In this document: positions 42,321 through 50,975 of the stretch, one piece after another | Layout: the number at the start of each line of letters is the position of its first letter | Position numbering within the stretch: the stretch's first letter is position 1 | DNA from: JAAFIP01 sp043766985 | GTDB lineage: Bacteria > Pseudomonadota > Gammaproteobacteria > Burkholderiales > Burkholderiaceae_C | Assembly: GCA_043766985.1 (NCBI GenBank) | Contig: JAYUHM010000234.1 | Span: 34,504 to 98,503 of the forward strand | Length of the DNA: 64,000 nucleotides | Direction: 5' to 3' | Notes under the pieces: generated by a model | The model's input: only the letters and a program-made list of their open reading frames with translations | The model's database searches: none | What the model was told of the DNA's origin: nothing | Made by a program: the position numbers and the translations under genes

Positions 42321-43142
42321 TTAGCTTGGCGTGGACAAGAACTTTACGAGCGCGAACAAGGTGGCATCGGGCGCTTCAGACATCAATTGATGGCCTGCAT
42401 CTACCGTCACCACTTTAGCCAGCGGCGCGGCACTTATCAAACCTTGTGCAGCCTTGGGTGTGGTCATTTGGTCATGCTTGCCAACTATAAAAAGTGTAGC
42501 AGCTTGTGCTATGTTCCATTGGGCCAGCGCCTCAAAAGCTTTTGAATATTGGTCGCAGGCGGTAAAACCGATGTGAAAGACGTTCTCCTTCACATTGCTG
42601 GCAAGCACGCGGCGCATCAGCGCTTTGGAGCCGCCGTAGAGCCAGGTGCCAGGGCCCAGGGTAGAGGGCGGTGGCGCCAAGGTGCTGTGGCTGAAAATGT
42701 TGACCATGTCGATAGCTTGTATTGGCTTGTTCAGTGCCGCGTCTAGCAGCGCGGGCGACACCTTCATGGGGAAGGCGGTAGCTACCATGGCCAGGTGCGT
42801 AACGCGCTTTGGCACCAGGCTGGCGGCGTGCAGGGCAATGAGCGAACCCCAGCTGTGGCCCACCAAGGCAGCTTTTTGTACGCCTGCAGCATCTAGCAGG
42901 GCGATAACGAAGCTTGCGGCATCTTCGACAGATTTAGGACAGCTCCCCGCGCTTTTCCCGTGGCCGGGCAGATCCACCGCCAACACGTTGTAGCCGTGGT
43001 TTGCCAGGTAGCGGCTTTGCAAAATCCACACGCTGTGGTCGTTAAGCACGCCGTGGATGAAGACGATGGTGGGTTTGGCGGCGTCAAACGCCTTGCCGCC
43101 GGTGTAGCAGTAGGTGTCTACGCCTTGCACGGCTATTTTCAT
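42321..43142 (-). CDS. Alpha/beta hydrolase
   Basis: A 273-residue cytosolic hydrolase. The oxyanion segment is IVFIHGVLNDHSVW, the nucleophile elbow VGHSWGS (serine about residue 95), the acid is probably the aspartate in VGKHDQMTTP, and the histidine is in VDAGHQLMSEAP. Residues about 206-216 (QWNIAQAATLF) are encoded by a dispersed repeat copy immediately before the strand that leads to the catalytic acid. The gene start overlaps the metY stop by 4 bp, so it is coupled to it. The substrate is unknown. Confidence 0.88.
   Translation of the reverse strand: MKIAVQGVDTYCYTGGKAFDAAKPTIVFIHGVLNDHSVWILQSRYLANHGYNVLAVDLPGHGKSAGSCPKSVEDAASFVIALLDAAGVQKAALVGHSWGSLIALHAASLVPKRVTHLAMVATAFPMKVSPALLDAALNKPIQAIDMVNIFSHSTLAPPPSTLGPGTWLYGGSKALMRRVLASNVKENVFHIGFTACDQYSKAFEALAQWNIAQAATLFIVGKHDQMTTPKAAQGLISAAPLAKVVTVDAGHQLMSEAPDATLFALVKFLSTPS
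42495..42526 (+). repeat. Dispersed repeat, copy J, in frame inside the hydrolase
   Basis: Antisense to the gene: GTAGCAGCTTGTGCTATGTT then CCATTGGGCCAGC, read as QWNIAQAATL. Confidence 0.8.
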
Positions 43143-44458
43143 GCTGCCGCTCCCGTCAGTTTTTCAGCTGCTTTCAAGGCGCGTTTGAGGTCGTCAATCA
43201 AATCGTCGGCATCTTCCAAGCCAATGCTCAGGCGGATGGTTCCCTGCGTAATGCCAGCACCTGCCAATGCGTCGTCAGTCATGCGAAAGTGCGTGGTGCT
43301 GGCCGGATGAATTACCAGACTGCGGCAGTCACCCACATTGGCTAAATGGCTAAACACTTTGAGTGTTTCGATAAACTTCTTACCTTGTTCACGTGCACCC
43401 TTCATGTCAAAGCTGAACACGCTGCCCGCACCGCGCGGCAACAGCCTTTGCGCCAGCGCATGGCTTGGGTGAGATGCGAGCATGGGGTGGCCAACGCGTG
43501 AGACAAAGGGGTGCGCGGCCAGAAACTCCACAATCTTGGTGGTGTTGCGCATGTGCTGCGCCATGCGCAGTGGCAGCGTTTCAATGCCCTGCAAAATCAG
43601 CCAGGCGCTGTGCGGGCTCATGCAGGCCCCAAAGTCACGCAGGCCCTCGCGGCGTGCGCGCAGCAAGAAGGCGCCCACGGTGCTTTCCTCGGTAAATACC
43701 ATGTTGTGAAAACCAGCGTAGGCCTGTGTTAGCTCGGCAAATTTGCCGGCTGAACGTGGGCCGTCCCAGTCAAAACTGCCACTGTCCACCACCACGCCGC
43801 CAATCACCGTGCCGTGGCCCGAGAGAAATTTGGTAGCCGAGTGGTAGACCAAATCGGCCCCGTGGTCAAAGGGCTTCATCAACCACGGCGAGGTGAGGGT
43901 GCTGTCTACCAGCAAGGGCACACCGGCGTCGTGCGCTATCGCGCTGACGGTGGGTATATCCAGCACATCCAGACCAGGATTGCCTACGGTTTCGCCAAAA
44001 AACAGCTTGGTATTGGGCTGCACGGCGTTTTTCCAGCCGTCAATGTCACCCGGTTTGACGAAAGTAGTGTCAATGCCAAAGCGGCGCAAGGTGTAGTGCA
44101 AAAGGTTTTGAGAGCCGCCGTACAGCGCAGTAGACGCAACGATATGCGAGCCTGCGCCCATCAAGGTGGCAATAGCCAAATGCAAAGCCGCTTGCCCTGA
44201 CGCCGTGGTGACAGCGCCAATGCCACCTTCCAGGGCTGAAATGCGTTGCTCAAGTACCGCATTGGTGGGGTTGCTGATACGGCTGTACACATGGCCTGCG
44301 CGCTCTAAATTAAATAGCGCAGCAGCATGGTCGCTGGACTCAAACACAAACGATGTGGTCAGGTGGATGGGCACGGCGCGCGCGCCAGTGGTGGGGTCGG
44401 GTGCGGCACCTGCGTGAAGCGCTAAGGTGTCAAATCCGGGGTCTGCGTAGCCGCTCAT
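43139..44458 (-). CDS. metY: O-acetylhomoserine sulfhydrylase-type PLP enzyme
   Basis: A 439-residue Cys/Met metabolism PLP-dependent enzyme, starting MSGYADPGFDTLALHAG at 44458 with GGAG upstream. Features: the front YSRISNPTNAVLEQRISALE, the cofactor stack STALYGGSQNLLHY, the aspartate VDSTLTSPWLMKPF, the PLP lysine in YHSATKFLSGHG and SLVIHPASTTH near the end. Length and the N-terminal type point to homocysteine formation from O-acetylhomoserine and sulfide. The stop overlaps the downstream hydrolase start by 4 bp. Confidence 0.92.
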   Translation of the reverse strand: MSGYADPGFDTLALHAGAAPDPTTGARAVPIHLTTSFVFESSDHAAALFNLERAGHVYSRISNPTNAVLEQRISALEGGIGAVTTASGQAALHLAIATLMGAGSHIVASTALYGGSQNLLHYTLRRFGIDTTFVKPGDIDGWKNAVQPNTKLFFGETVGNPGLDVLDIPTVSAIAHDAGVPLLVDSTLTSPWLMKPFDHGADLVYHSATKFLSGHGTVIGGVVVDSGSFDWDGPRSAGKFAELTQAYAGFHNMVFTEESTVGAFLLRARREGLRDFGACMSPHSAWLILQGIETLPLRMAQHMRNTTKIVEFLAAHPFVSRVGHPMLASHPSHALAQRLLPRGAGSVFSFDMKGAREQGKKFIETLKVFSHLANVGDCRSLVIHPASTTHFRMTDDALAGAGITQGTIRLSIGLEDADDLIDDLKRALKAAEKLTGAAA

Positions 44459-44555
44459 GGCACAGTCTCCTATGTTTAGGCCCAATAAAAAATAGGGGCT
44501 GTTAAAAAATGCATTTGTGGGCTATATTGTGAGCATAAAACTGAGGATCTATGCT

Positions 44556-44999
44556 GTGAAAGTAAGTGACATTCTGAAATCTAAGGGCAGTACGCTCTAC
44601 ACCACCACTCCGGAAGACAGCTTGGCCCATGCCATGCAGTTTATGGCCGAGAAAGACATTGGCTCTTTGGTCGTGATGTCCAACAGTATGGTGGTGGGCA
44701 TGTTGACCTTTCGTGAGGTGATTTTGGCCATCAATACCAATGGCGGCTCGGTTGGCACCACCACGGTCTACCGGGCCATGGACAAGGGCCCATTAACCTG
44801 CACCCCCGAGACCGAGCTTGACGAAGTGCGTCGCATGATGCTGCAGCGCCATGCCCGTTACATGCCAATTATCGATAACCGTATGCTGATGGGCGTTATC
44901 AGTTTTTACGATGTAGCCAAAGCGGTGGTGGACAGCCAAAACTTTGAGAACAAGATGCTTAAGGCCTATATCCGGGACTGGCCGGAGACCGACGGCTAA
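44556..44999 (+). CDS. CBS-domain protein
   Basis: About 147 residues made of two CBS motifs only: VSDILKSKGSTLYTTTPEDS to VGMLTFREVILAI and VYRAMDKGPLTCTPETELDE to MGVISFYDVAKAVVD. Such proteins bind adenosine nucleotides and act as energy sensors on a partner. The start is GTG 44556 with GAGG upstream; the open frame begins earlier without support. The gene is divergent from metY and close to it. Confidence 0.85.
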   Translation: MKVSDILKSKGSTLYTTTPEDSLAHAMQFMAEKDIGSLVVMSNSMVVGMLTFREVILAINTNGGSVGTTTVYRAMDKGPLTCTPETELDEVRRMMLQRHARYMPIIDNRMLMGVISFYDVAKAVVDSQNFENKMLKAYIRDWPETDG

Positions 45000-45032
45000 A
45001 GATTCTGCCCTGGCGGTTGTGACGCGATGGCG

Positions 45033-45947
45033 TTACACCTCCCAAGGCCGTGACTTGAATTTGGCGGCCAAAAAATCTCGCAGTAACCGAACCCGCTTCG
45101 GAGTTTGCGCCCTGAATGGCGCCAGCCATTGAATATCTGCGTCCCGCATGGCGTGCCCAGGCAGTACGCGCACCAGTTTGCCGCTGGCTAACAGCGGCGC
45201 TACATCCCACAGGCTGCGCAGCATTATGCCCCGACCAGCCAGGCACCAGTCGCGCACCAGCTCGCCCGAGTTGCTGCTCAGTGCGCCGCGCACCACCACG
45301 GCGCGGCTGCGGCGCTCGCCCTCGGCACCAAGGTGCCAGGTGGAGCTGGGGTCATCGTTTTCGCGCACCACCAAGCACTCGTGTTGCTGTAGATCATCCA
45401 CGGTGCGGGGCGCACGGTGTTGGCGCAGATAGCTGGGGGCAGCGACCAGCACCCTCTGGTTGTGTGCCAGCAACTTGGCAGACCACTGCGCGGTGCGGTT
45501 GGCGCGCATGGCCCACAGCCAAACGGCACCGTCCAAGCCTTGCGAGCTCAGGTCAGGCAAAATTTCGGTCAATTGCACTTCTACGCGCACCTTGGGGTAA
45601 AGCGACTGGTACTCAGCCAGCGCTGGGCCCAGCCAAATGCGGCCAAAGCCAAAGGTAGCCGCTATACGCACGGCCCCCATCGGTTCACGTGTTTGCTCGC
45701 GCAGCGCCTCTTCGGTTTGCTTGAAACCTTCCAACAGACCCAGCCCGCGCTCGCACAGTAGCCCGCCTTCTGCAGTTGGGGCCACGCGGCGGGTGGTGCG
45801 GTAAAAAAGTTTCAACCCCAAGGCGGCCTCTAGCGTTGCCAAACGCTTTGTCACCACTGGCGGGCTCAAACGCAACTGCGCGGCGGCTTGCGACATGCTG
45901 CCAGTGCCTTTAATGGCTAACACCAGTTCTAAATCAGCGCGATCCAT
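45033..45947 (-). CDS. LysR-family transcriptional regulator
   Basis: A 304-residue LysR-type regulator. The N-terminal winged helix-turn-helix is MSQAAAQLRLSPPVVTKRLATLE with FYRTTRRVAPTAEG; the C-terminal substrate-binding domain follows from VRIAATFGFGR. It is divergent from the haloacetate dehalogenase gene with a short AT-rich gap (45948-46021), so it probably controls that gene. The co-inducer is unknown. Confidence 0.92.
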   Translation of the reverse strand: MDRADLELVLAIKGTGSMSQAAAQLRLSPPVVTKRLATLEAALGLKLFYRTTRRVAPTAEGGLLCERGLGLLEGFKQTEEALREQTREPMGAVRIAATFGFGRIWLGPALAEYQSLYPKVRVEVQLTEILPDLSSQGLDGAVWLWAMRANRTAQWSAKLLAHNQRVLVAAPSYLRQHRAPRTVDDLQQHECLVVRENDDPSSTWHLGAEGERRSRAVVVRGALSSNSGELVRDWCLAGRGIMLRSLWDVAPLLASGKLVRVLPGHAMRDADIQWLAPFRAQTPKRVRLLRDFLAAKFKSRPWEV

Positions 45948-45962
45948 TGTTTCTAAATTGAA

Positions 45963-45984
45963 AATAATAAATTGCTTAATTATT
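45963..45984. promoter_or_regulatory. LysR-type operator candidate
   Basis: An inverted repeat AATAAT-N10-ATTATT in the AT-rich gap between the LysR regulator and the dehalogenase gene, the usual place for such a site. Confidence 0.4.
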
Positions 45985-46021
45985 GCTTGATTGTGAAAGC
46001 ACCGTCCAGCACAATTGCGCC

Positions 46022-46900
46022 ATGCTGACAGACTTCAAAACTTTTACCATCCATCGCGATGGCGTAGCCCTGCACGCGCGCATCGCTGGCAAGGGTGCGC
46101 CACTGCTGCTTTTGCACGGGCATCCGCAAACCCACATGATGTGGCACCTCGTGGCGCCTGACTTGGCAAAGCGCTTTACGGTGGTAATGATGGATCTGCG
46201 TGGCTATGGCGATTCAGGCCGCCCAGTGGCTGACGACAGCCACACTGCGTATTGCAAGCGCGAGATGGCGCGTGATGCGCTGGCGGTGATGCACTACCAG
46301 GGCTTTGACCAGTTTCAGGTGCTTGCCCACGACCGAGGCGCACGCGTGGCGCACCGGCTGGCGGCAGACCATACGCAAGCCGTGCAGCGCATGCTGCTGC
46401 TGGACATTGCGCCTACCGTGGCCATGTACGAAAAAACCAACCTCGCATTTGCGACCGCCTATTGGCATTGGTTCTTTTTAATTCAGCCGCCGCCGCTGCC
46501 CGAAGCTTTGATTGAGTCAGACCCGGTGCGCTATATCCGCTCAGTTATGGGTAAGCGCCATGCGGGCCTGGGCGCATTTGCCCCCGAAGCGATGGCTGAG
46601 TATGAGCGTTGCATCCAAACAGAAGGCAGCGCGCGGGGCATTTGCGAAGACTACCGCGCCAGCGCCACGATTGATCTGGAACATGATCGAGCCGACATTG
46701 CCGCAGAGAAAAATCTGCCAATGCCACTAAAGGTGCTGTGGGGCAGCCATGGCGTAGTGGGTCAAAATTTCGACGTACTGGAACTTTGGCGAGCGCGCGG
46801 GGCCGACGTGGCGGGCGAAGGCCTGCCTTGCGGGCACTACATAGCAGAAGAGGCGCCCGAGCTGCTGCTAACCCATGCGCACAATTTTTTCACTTATTAA
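46022..46900 (+). CDS. Haloacetate dehalogenase-type alpha/beta hydrolase
   Basis: About 292 residues from ATG 46022. The residues that define fluoroacetate dehalogenases are present: LLHGHPQTHMMWH, the nucleophile and halide arginines in AHDRGARVAHRLA, a histidine-tryptophan pair in AYWHWFFLIQP, the tyrosine in CEDYRASATID and the histidine in CGHYIAEEAPE. The predicted reaction is hydrolysis of haloacetate to glycolate. It is divergent from a LysR regulator and followed by the tartrate dehydrogenase-type gene; the two may form an operon. Confidence 0.85.
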   Translation: MLTDFKTFTIHRDGVALHARIAGKGAPLLLLHGHPQTHMMWHLVAPDLAKRFTVVMMDLRGYGDSGRPVADDSHTAYCKREMARDALAVMHYQGFDQFQVLAHDRGARVAHRLAADHTQAVQRMLLLDIAPTVAMYEKTNLAFATAYWHWFFLIQPPPLPEALIESDPVRYIRSVMGKRHAGLGAFAPEAMAEYERCIQTEGSARGICEDYRASATIDLEHDRADIAAEKNLPMPLKVLWGSHGVVGQNFDVLELWRARGADVAGEGLPCGHYIAEEAPELLLTHAHNFFTY

Positions 46901-46938
46901 CGCATCATTTTTTTCAACTTACAGAGGACAGTTCCACC

Positions 46939-48024
46939 ATGGCAAAACACAACATAGCGGTCATCGCCGGCGACGGAATCGGCAAGGAAGTCATGCCTGA
47001 GGGCGTACGCGTGATGGACGCAGCGGCGCGCAAGTTTGGCATTGACCTGCACTTTGACCACTATGATTTTGCCAGCTGGGACTACTTTGAAAAGCACGGC
47101 AAGATGATGCCCGACAACTGGAAAGACCCGGTGGGTGGCCACGATGCCATTTATTTTGGCGCCGTCGGCTGGCCCGAAAAAATCCTGGACCACGTGTCCT
47201 TATGGGGTTCATTGCTGCTGTTTCGCCGCGAGTTTGACCAGTACATCAATTTGCGGCCCGTCAAACTCATGCCCGGTATCATCGCCCCCGTGGTCAAGCG
47301 CGACGGCACGCCCTACAAACCCGGCGAGATTGATTTTTATGTGGTTCGCGAAAACACCGAAGGCGAGTACTCCAGCGTCGGCGGGCGCATGTTCCCGGGT
47401 ACTGGGCGTGAGTTTGTATTGCAAGAGTCTGTGTTTACGCGCACCGGCGTAGACCGGGTGTTGAAGTTCGCGTTTGAGCTGGCCCAGTCGCGCCCCAAGA
47501 AGCATTTGACCAGCGCCACCAAGTCCAACGGCATCTCCATCAGCATGCCCTACTGGGACGAGCGCGTGGTGGAGATGGCTAAAAACTATACGGGCTTGAA
47601 CGTCGATAAATTCCACATCGACATTTTGAGCGCCCACTTTGTGCAGCGCCCCGCCTTTTTTGATGTGGTGGTGGCGAGCAACTTGTTTGGTGACATTTTG
47701 AGCGACCTTGGCCCTGCCTGTACCGGCACGATTGGCATTGCGCCAAGTGCAAACCTTAACCCGGATCGCAAATTCCCTTCGCTGTTTGAGCCAGTACACG
47801 GATCGGCCCCCGACATCTATGGCAAAAACATTGCTAACCCGATTGGGCAAATTTGGTGCGGTGCCATGATGCTTGAGCACTTGGGCTACAAGAGCGCACA
47901 CGATGCGATAGTGGACGCGATTGAGCGAGTGCTGGCACCAGGCAGCGGTGCGCCCTTGACGGCTGATATGGGCGGTACCGCCAGTACGACAGACCTGGGC
48001 ACAGCCATCGCGCAGGCCCTGTAA
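46939..48024 (+). CDS. Tartrate dehydrogenase / D-malate dehydrogenase-type enzyme
   Basis: A 361-residue member of the isocitrate/isopropylmalate dehydrogenase family. It begins AVIAGDGIGKEVMPEGVRV with the nucleotide region, then LLLFRREFDQYINLRPVKL, VVRENTEGEYSSVG, the catalytic/metal aspartates in VVASNLFGDILSDLG and FEPVHGSAPDIYGKNIANP. The pattern favours the tartrate/D-malate (TtuC/DmlA) branch rather than leuB. GAGGAC lies before the ATG at 46939. It is preceded by the dehalogenase gene, so both may serve two- or four-carbon hydroxy acids. Confidence 0.88.
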   Translation: MAKHNIAVIAGDGIGKEVMPEGVRVMDAAARKFGIDLHFDHYDFASWDYFEKHGKMMPDNWKDPVGGHDAIYFGAVGWPEKILDHVSLWGSLLLFRREFDQYINLRPVKLMPGIIAPVVKRDGTPYKPGEIDFYVVRENTEGEYSSVGGRMFPGTGREFVLQESVFTRTGVDRVLKFAFELAQSRPKKHLTSATKSNGISISMPYWDERVVEMAKNYTGLNVDKFHIDILSAHFVQRPAFFDVVVASNLFGDILSDLGPACTGTIGIAPSANLNPDRKFPSLFEPVHGSAPDIYGKNIANPIGQIWCGAMMLEHLGYKSAHDAIVDAIERVLAPGSGAPLTADMGGTASTTDLGTAIAQAL

Positions 48025-48154
48025 ATGCTGGGCCGCAAGTGTTTTAGTTAACAAAACACTTGCCCTTGTCAAGAAATATGCACGGACTTGGGCAATTTGT
48101 GGCAATTATTTGGCACAGTAGGGTAACGCCCAAGTATTTTTAACTGAACGTGAC

Positions 48155-48182
48155 TTGTGCACGCATTAAAACCGCATAGAAT
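48155..48182 (+). promoter_or_regulatory. Promoter candidate for the HU gene
   Basis: TTGTGC and TAGAAT hexamers with a 16-bp spacer, 65 bp before the HU start codon. Confidence 0.45.
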
Positions 48183-48246
48183 TCGCGACGCGCCGCAACA
48201 AATTACGGAGCCCTATTTTTTTGAAAACATTTATTGAGGAGTCAAA

Positions 48247-48519
48247 GTGAATAAAACCGAACTCATCGAACATATCGCCAAGCACGCTGACATTTCCAAA
48301 GCAGCCGCTACCCGAGCACTCGAGTCCACCATCACCGCTGTGAAGACCACGCTGAAAAAGGGAGGCACAGTGTCGTTGGTGGGTTTTGGTACTTTTGCAG
48401 TGGGTAAACGCGCCGCACGTACGGGGCGCAACCCTCGCACCGGCGCGGCGATTAAAATTAAAGCCGCTAAAGTGCCTAAGTTTCGTCCAGGCAAAGCTTT
48501 GAAAGAAGCATTGAACTGA
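48247..48519 (+). CDS. hupB: HU-family DNA-binding protein
   Basis: A 90-residue histone-like protein: MNKTELIEHIAKHADISKAA at the front, the turn GTVSLVGFGTFAVGKRAAR, and the proline arm GRNPRTGAAIKIKA, then VPKFRPGKALKEALN. It is a nucleoid protein. The start is GTG 48247 with GAGGAG upstream. A tRNA-Val gene follows 28 bp after the stop. Confidence 0.95.
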   Translation: MNKTELIEHIAKHADISKAAATRALESTITAVKTTLKKGGTVSLVGFGTFAVGKRAARTGRNPRTGAAIKIKAAKVPKFRPGKALKEALN

Positions 48520-48546
48520 TTGACAGGTTAAAATAGTTTCTCGGTG

Positions 48547-48622
48547 GGGTGATTAGCTCAGTTGGTAGAGCGGCGCCCTTACAAGGCGTAGGTCGGCGGT
48601 TCGAGCCCGTCATCACCCACCA
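48547..48622 (+). tRNA. tRNA-Val (TAC)
   Basis: A 76-nt cloverleaf beginning GGGTGATTAGCTCAG with an encoded CCA. The anticodon loop is CTTACAA, giving UAC (codon GTA). A terminator follows. Confidence 0.95.
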
Positions 48623-48634
48623 ATAGTTGAAAAA

Positions 48635-48657
48635 GGCGAACGATGTTCGCCTTTTTT
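48635..48657 (+). terminator. Rho-independent terminator after tRNA-Val
   Basis: Stem GGCGAAC/GTTCGCC with a 3-nt loop followed by TTTTTT. Confidence 0.8.
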
Positions 48658-48710
48658 GTGTTTAGTTTTGGCATGCGCAGGTTTGGCGCGTGGTAGGAAG
48701 GCGTAGCGCA

Positions 48711-50636
48711 ATGTTTGATTTTGTACGCAACAACAAGACGATTCAGTTTTCGCTCTTTTTGCTGGTCATCTTGTCTTTTGCCCTGGTGGGGGTAGGCAGC
48801 TACACCCGCTCGATGGACAAAGGCGAGGCAGTAGCCAGCGTTGCAGGGCAAGAGGTCACGCAAAGCGAATGGGACGCCGCGCACAAAGGCGAGGTAGAGA
48901 GAATACGCGCCTCGATGCCGTCGATTGACCCCAAATTGCTGGACAGCCCCGAGGCCAAATACGCCACGCTTGAGCGTTTAGTACGCGACAAGGTGATACT
49001 GGAAGCAGCCAATAAACTAAAGCTAACCGCAAGCGATCAACGGTTGGCGCGCGATTTACAAGAAAATCCGTCTATCGCCGCTCTGAGAAAACCTGATGGA
49101 AGTCTGGATGTAGAGCGCTATCGCCAATTGGTAGGCGCGCAAGGCATGAGCCCCGAAATGTTTGAAGCGCGTGTGCGCAGCGATATTTCCACCCGTCAAG
49201 TACTGGCCGGCGTTGGTGCAAGTGGATTGACCACTCCCGCCATAGCCGACGTGTCGCTCAATGCTTTTTTTGAACGCCGCGAAGTGCAGGTAGCACGATT
49301 CAATACGGCCGATTTCGCTGCCAAAGTGACGTTGACTGATGCCCAACTAGAGCAATACTACAAAGACAATCCCGCGCTTTTTCAAGCGCCAGAGCAGGCA
49401 GACATTGAGTATGTGTTGCTGGATGTGGAGTCCATTCGCAAAACCATCACGCCCAATCCTGATGAAGTCAAAACCTATTTTGAACAAAACGCAGCCCGCT
49501 TGGCAGGGCAAGAAGAGCGCCGCGCAAGCCACATATTGATCGCGTCGCCCAAGACCGCCTCAGCAGCAGATCGCCAGCAAGCGAAAGCCAAGGCCGAGAA
49601 GCTACTTGCAGCAGTGCAAAAAGCACCCGACAGCTTCGCTGAGCTGGCCAAGAAAAATTCACAAGACCCTGGCTCGGCACCCACCGGCGGCGATTTGGAT
49701 TTTTTTGCTAAAGGCGCAATGGTTAAGCCGTTTGAAGAGACTGCATTTGCCATGAAAAAAGGCGATACCAGCCCGGTGGTGGAGACGGATTTTGGCTACC
49801 ACATCATTCGACTGACTGACATTAAAACGCCTAAGCAAAAGACCTTTGAGGAAATGCGCCCAGAGATCGAGGCCGATCTAAAAAAGCAGCAAGCAACGAA
49901 AAAATTTGCCGAAGTGGCCGATGCGTTTACTAACGGTGTGTACGAACAGTCGGATAACCTTAAAAGCGTGGCGGAGCGCTTAAAACTTGAGGTTAAAACA
50001 GCGGCTAAAGTGCAGCGCAAACCAGCGCCTGGCCTTTCCGGTGCGTTGGCAAACCCCAAGTTTTTGAATGCACTGTTCGCGCCTGATACGGTGGAGAAAA
50101 AGCGCAATACCGAAGCCGTGGAGATCGGTGCGAACCAGCTCGTTTCTGGCCGCATTACGCAATATACCCCTGCGCGTACGCTGCCATTTGAAGAGGTAAA
50201 AGACCGCGTGCGTGAGCGCGTGCTGGCAGTGCAGGGCGCCGAACTGGCCCGTAAAGAGGGTGGTGAAAAGCTTAATGCCTGGAAGGCTGCGCCAGCGTCG
50301 GCCAGCTTGCCTGAAGCCGTGGCCATCTCCAGAGACCAGTCGCAGAAACTACCTGCGCAAGTGGTTGAGGCTGCGCTGCGCGCCGACAGCGCCAAGTTGC
50401 CATCGTTCGCGGGCGTAGACCTGGGCCCCCAAGGCTTTGCGGTGGTGAAAATCAATAAAGTATTGGAGCGCGAGGTTAAAGGCGACAGCGCAGCGCAAGA
50501 CCGCCAGCAATACACCAAGTGGTGGACAAACGCGGAGGCGTCGGCCTATTACAACGTGCTTAAAGAGCGCTATAAAGCCGAGATCAAAGTCACCAAGCCA
50601 GCGCCTAAAAAAGACGAAGTTCTGGCGCAGCAATAA
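48711..50636 (+). CDS. ppiD: Periplasmic peptidyl-prolyl isomerase PpiD-like
   Basis: A 641-residue membrane-anchored foldase. A single N-terminal transmembrane helix (FSLFLLVILSFALVGVG, residues ~14-30) is followed by the SurA_N-like region and a parvulin domain (RRASHILIASPK to PVVETDFGYHIIRLTD, about residues 263-365), then a helical C-terminal region. AGGAAGG precedes the ATG at 48711. It helps folding at the exit of the Sec translocon. A terminator follows at 50661. Confidence 0.93.
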   Translation: MFDFVRNNKTIQFSLFLLVILSFALVGVGSYTRSMDKGEAVASVAGQEVTQSEWDAAHKGEVERIRASMPSIDPKLLDSPEAKYATLERLVRDKVILEAANKLKLTASDQRLARDLQENPSIAALRKPDGSLDVERYRQLVGAQGMSPEMFEARVRSDISTRQVLAGVGASGLTTPAIADVSLNAFFERREVQVARFNTADFAAKVTLTDAQLEQYYKDNPALFQAPEQADIEYVLLDVESIRKTITPNPDEVKTYFEQNAARLAGQEERRASHILIASPKTASAADRQQAKAKAEKLLAAVQKAPDSFAELAKKNSQDPGSAPTGGDLDFFAKGAMVKPFEETAFAMKKGDTSPVVETDFGYHIIRLTDIKTPKQKTFEEMRPEIEADLKKQQATKKFAEVADAFTNGVYEQSDNLKSVAERLKLEVKTAAKVQRKPAPGLSGALANPKFLNALFAPDTVEKKRNTEAVEIGANQLVSGRITQYTPARTLPFEEVKDRVRERVLAVQGAELARKEGGEKLNAWKAAPASASLPEAVAISRDQSQKLPAQVVEAALRADSAKLPSFAGVDLGPQGFAVVKINKVLEREVKGDSAAQDRQQYTKWWTNAEASAYYNVLKERYKAEIKVTKPAPKKDEVLAQQ

Positions 50637-50660
50637 TTTTTGAAAGCGCCCAATAAAAAA

Positions 50661-50690
50661 GCCTGCAACTGAAAATTGCAGGCTTTTTTT
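50661..50690 (+). terminator. Rho-independent terminator after ppiD
   Basis: Stem GCCTGCAA/TTGCAGGC with a 7-nt loop and seven T's. It also lies just past the end of the opposing tRNA-His gene. Confidence 0.85.
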
Positions 50691-50699
50691 GCTTTTGTT

Positions 50700-50776
50700 T
50701 GGGGTGGCTGATGGGGCTCGAACCCACGACAACAGGAATCACAATCCTGGACTCTACCAGCTGAGCTACAGCCACC
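50700..50776 (-). tRNA. tRNA-His (GTG)
   Basis: A 77-nt gene on the minus strand, GGTGGCTGTAGCTCAGCTGG at the front. The loop TTGTGAT gives anticodon GUG. The extra 5' G (G-1) opposite the discriminator C, diagnostic of tRNA-His, is present and CCA is encoded. Confidence 0.95.
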
Positions 50777-50975
50777 ATAGAAGCTCTGATTATAACGCGG
50801 AGAATTAGCAAAAACGCCGTTCGCGGTTCACAAAGCCAGTCAAACCTGTCACAATCTCCCCTGACGAGTTAAGGCCCTTCCTTGCCATGTCGCATCCGCT
50901 AACCGGTTCAGCCGTGTCGCGGGAGGTTTATCAACCAGCTTATGTTTCCCAAAGGGAGACGGAGGTCAGCACAAA

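Noticed and set aside
44476..44500. GCCCAATAAAAAATAG upstream of metY as a further repeat copy
   Set aside because: Only one half of the repeat is present; may be chance or an old fragment.
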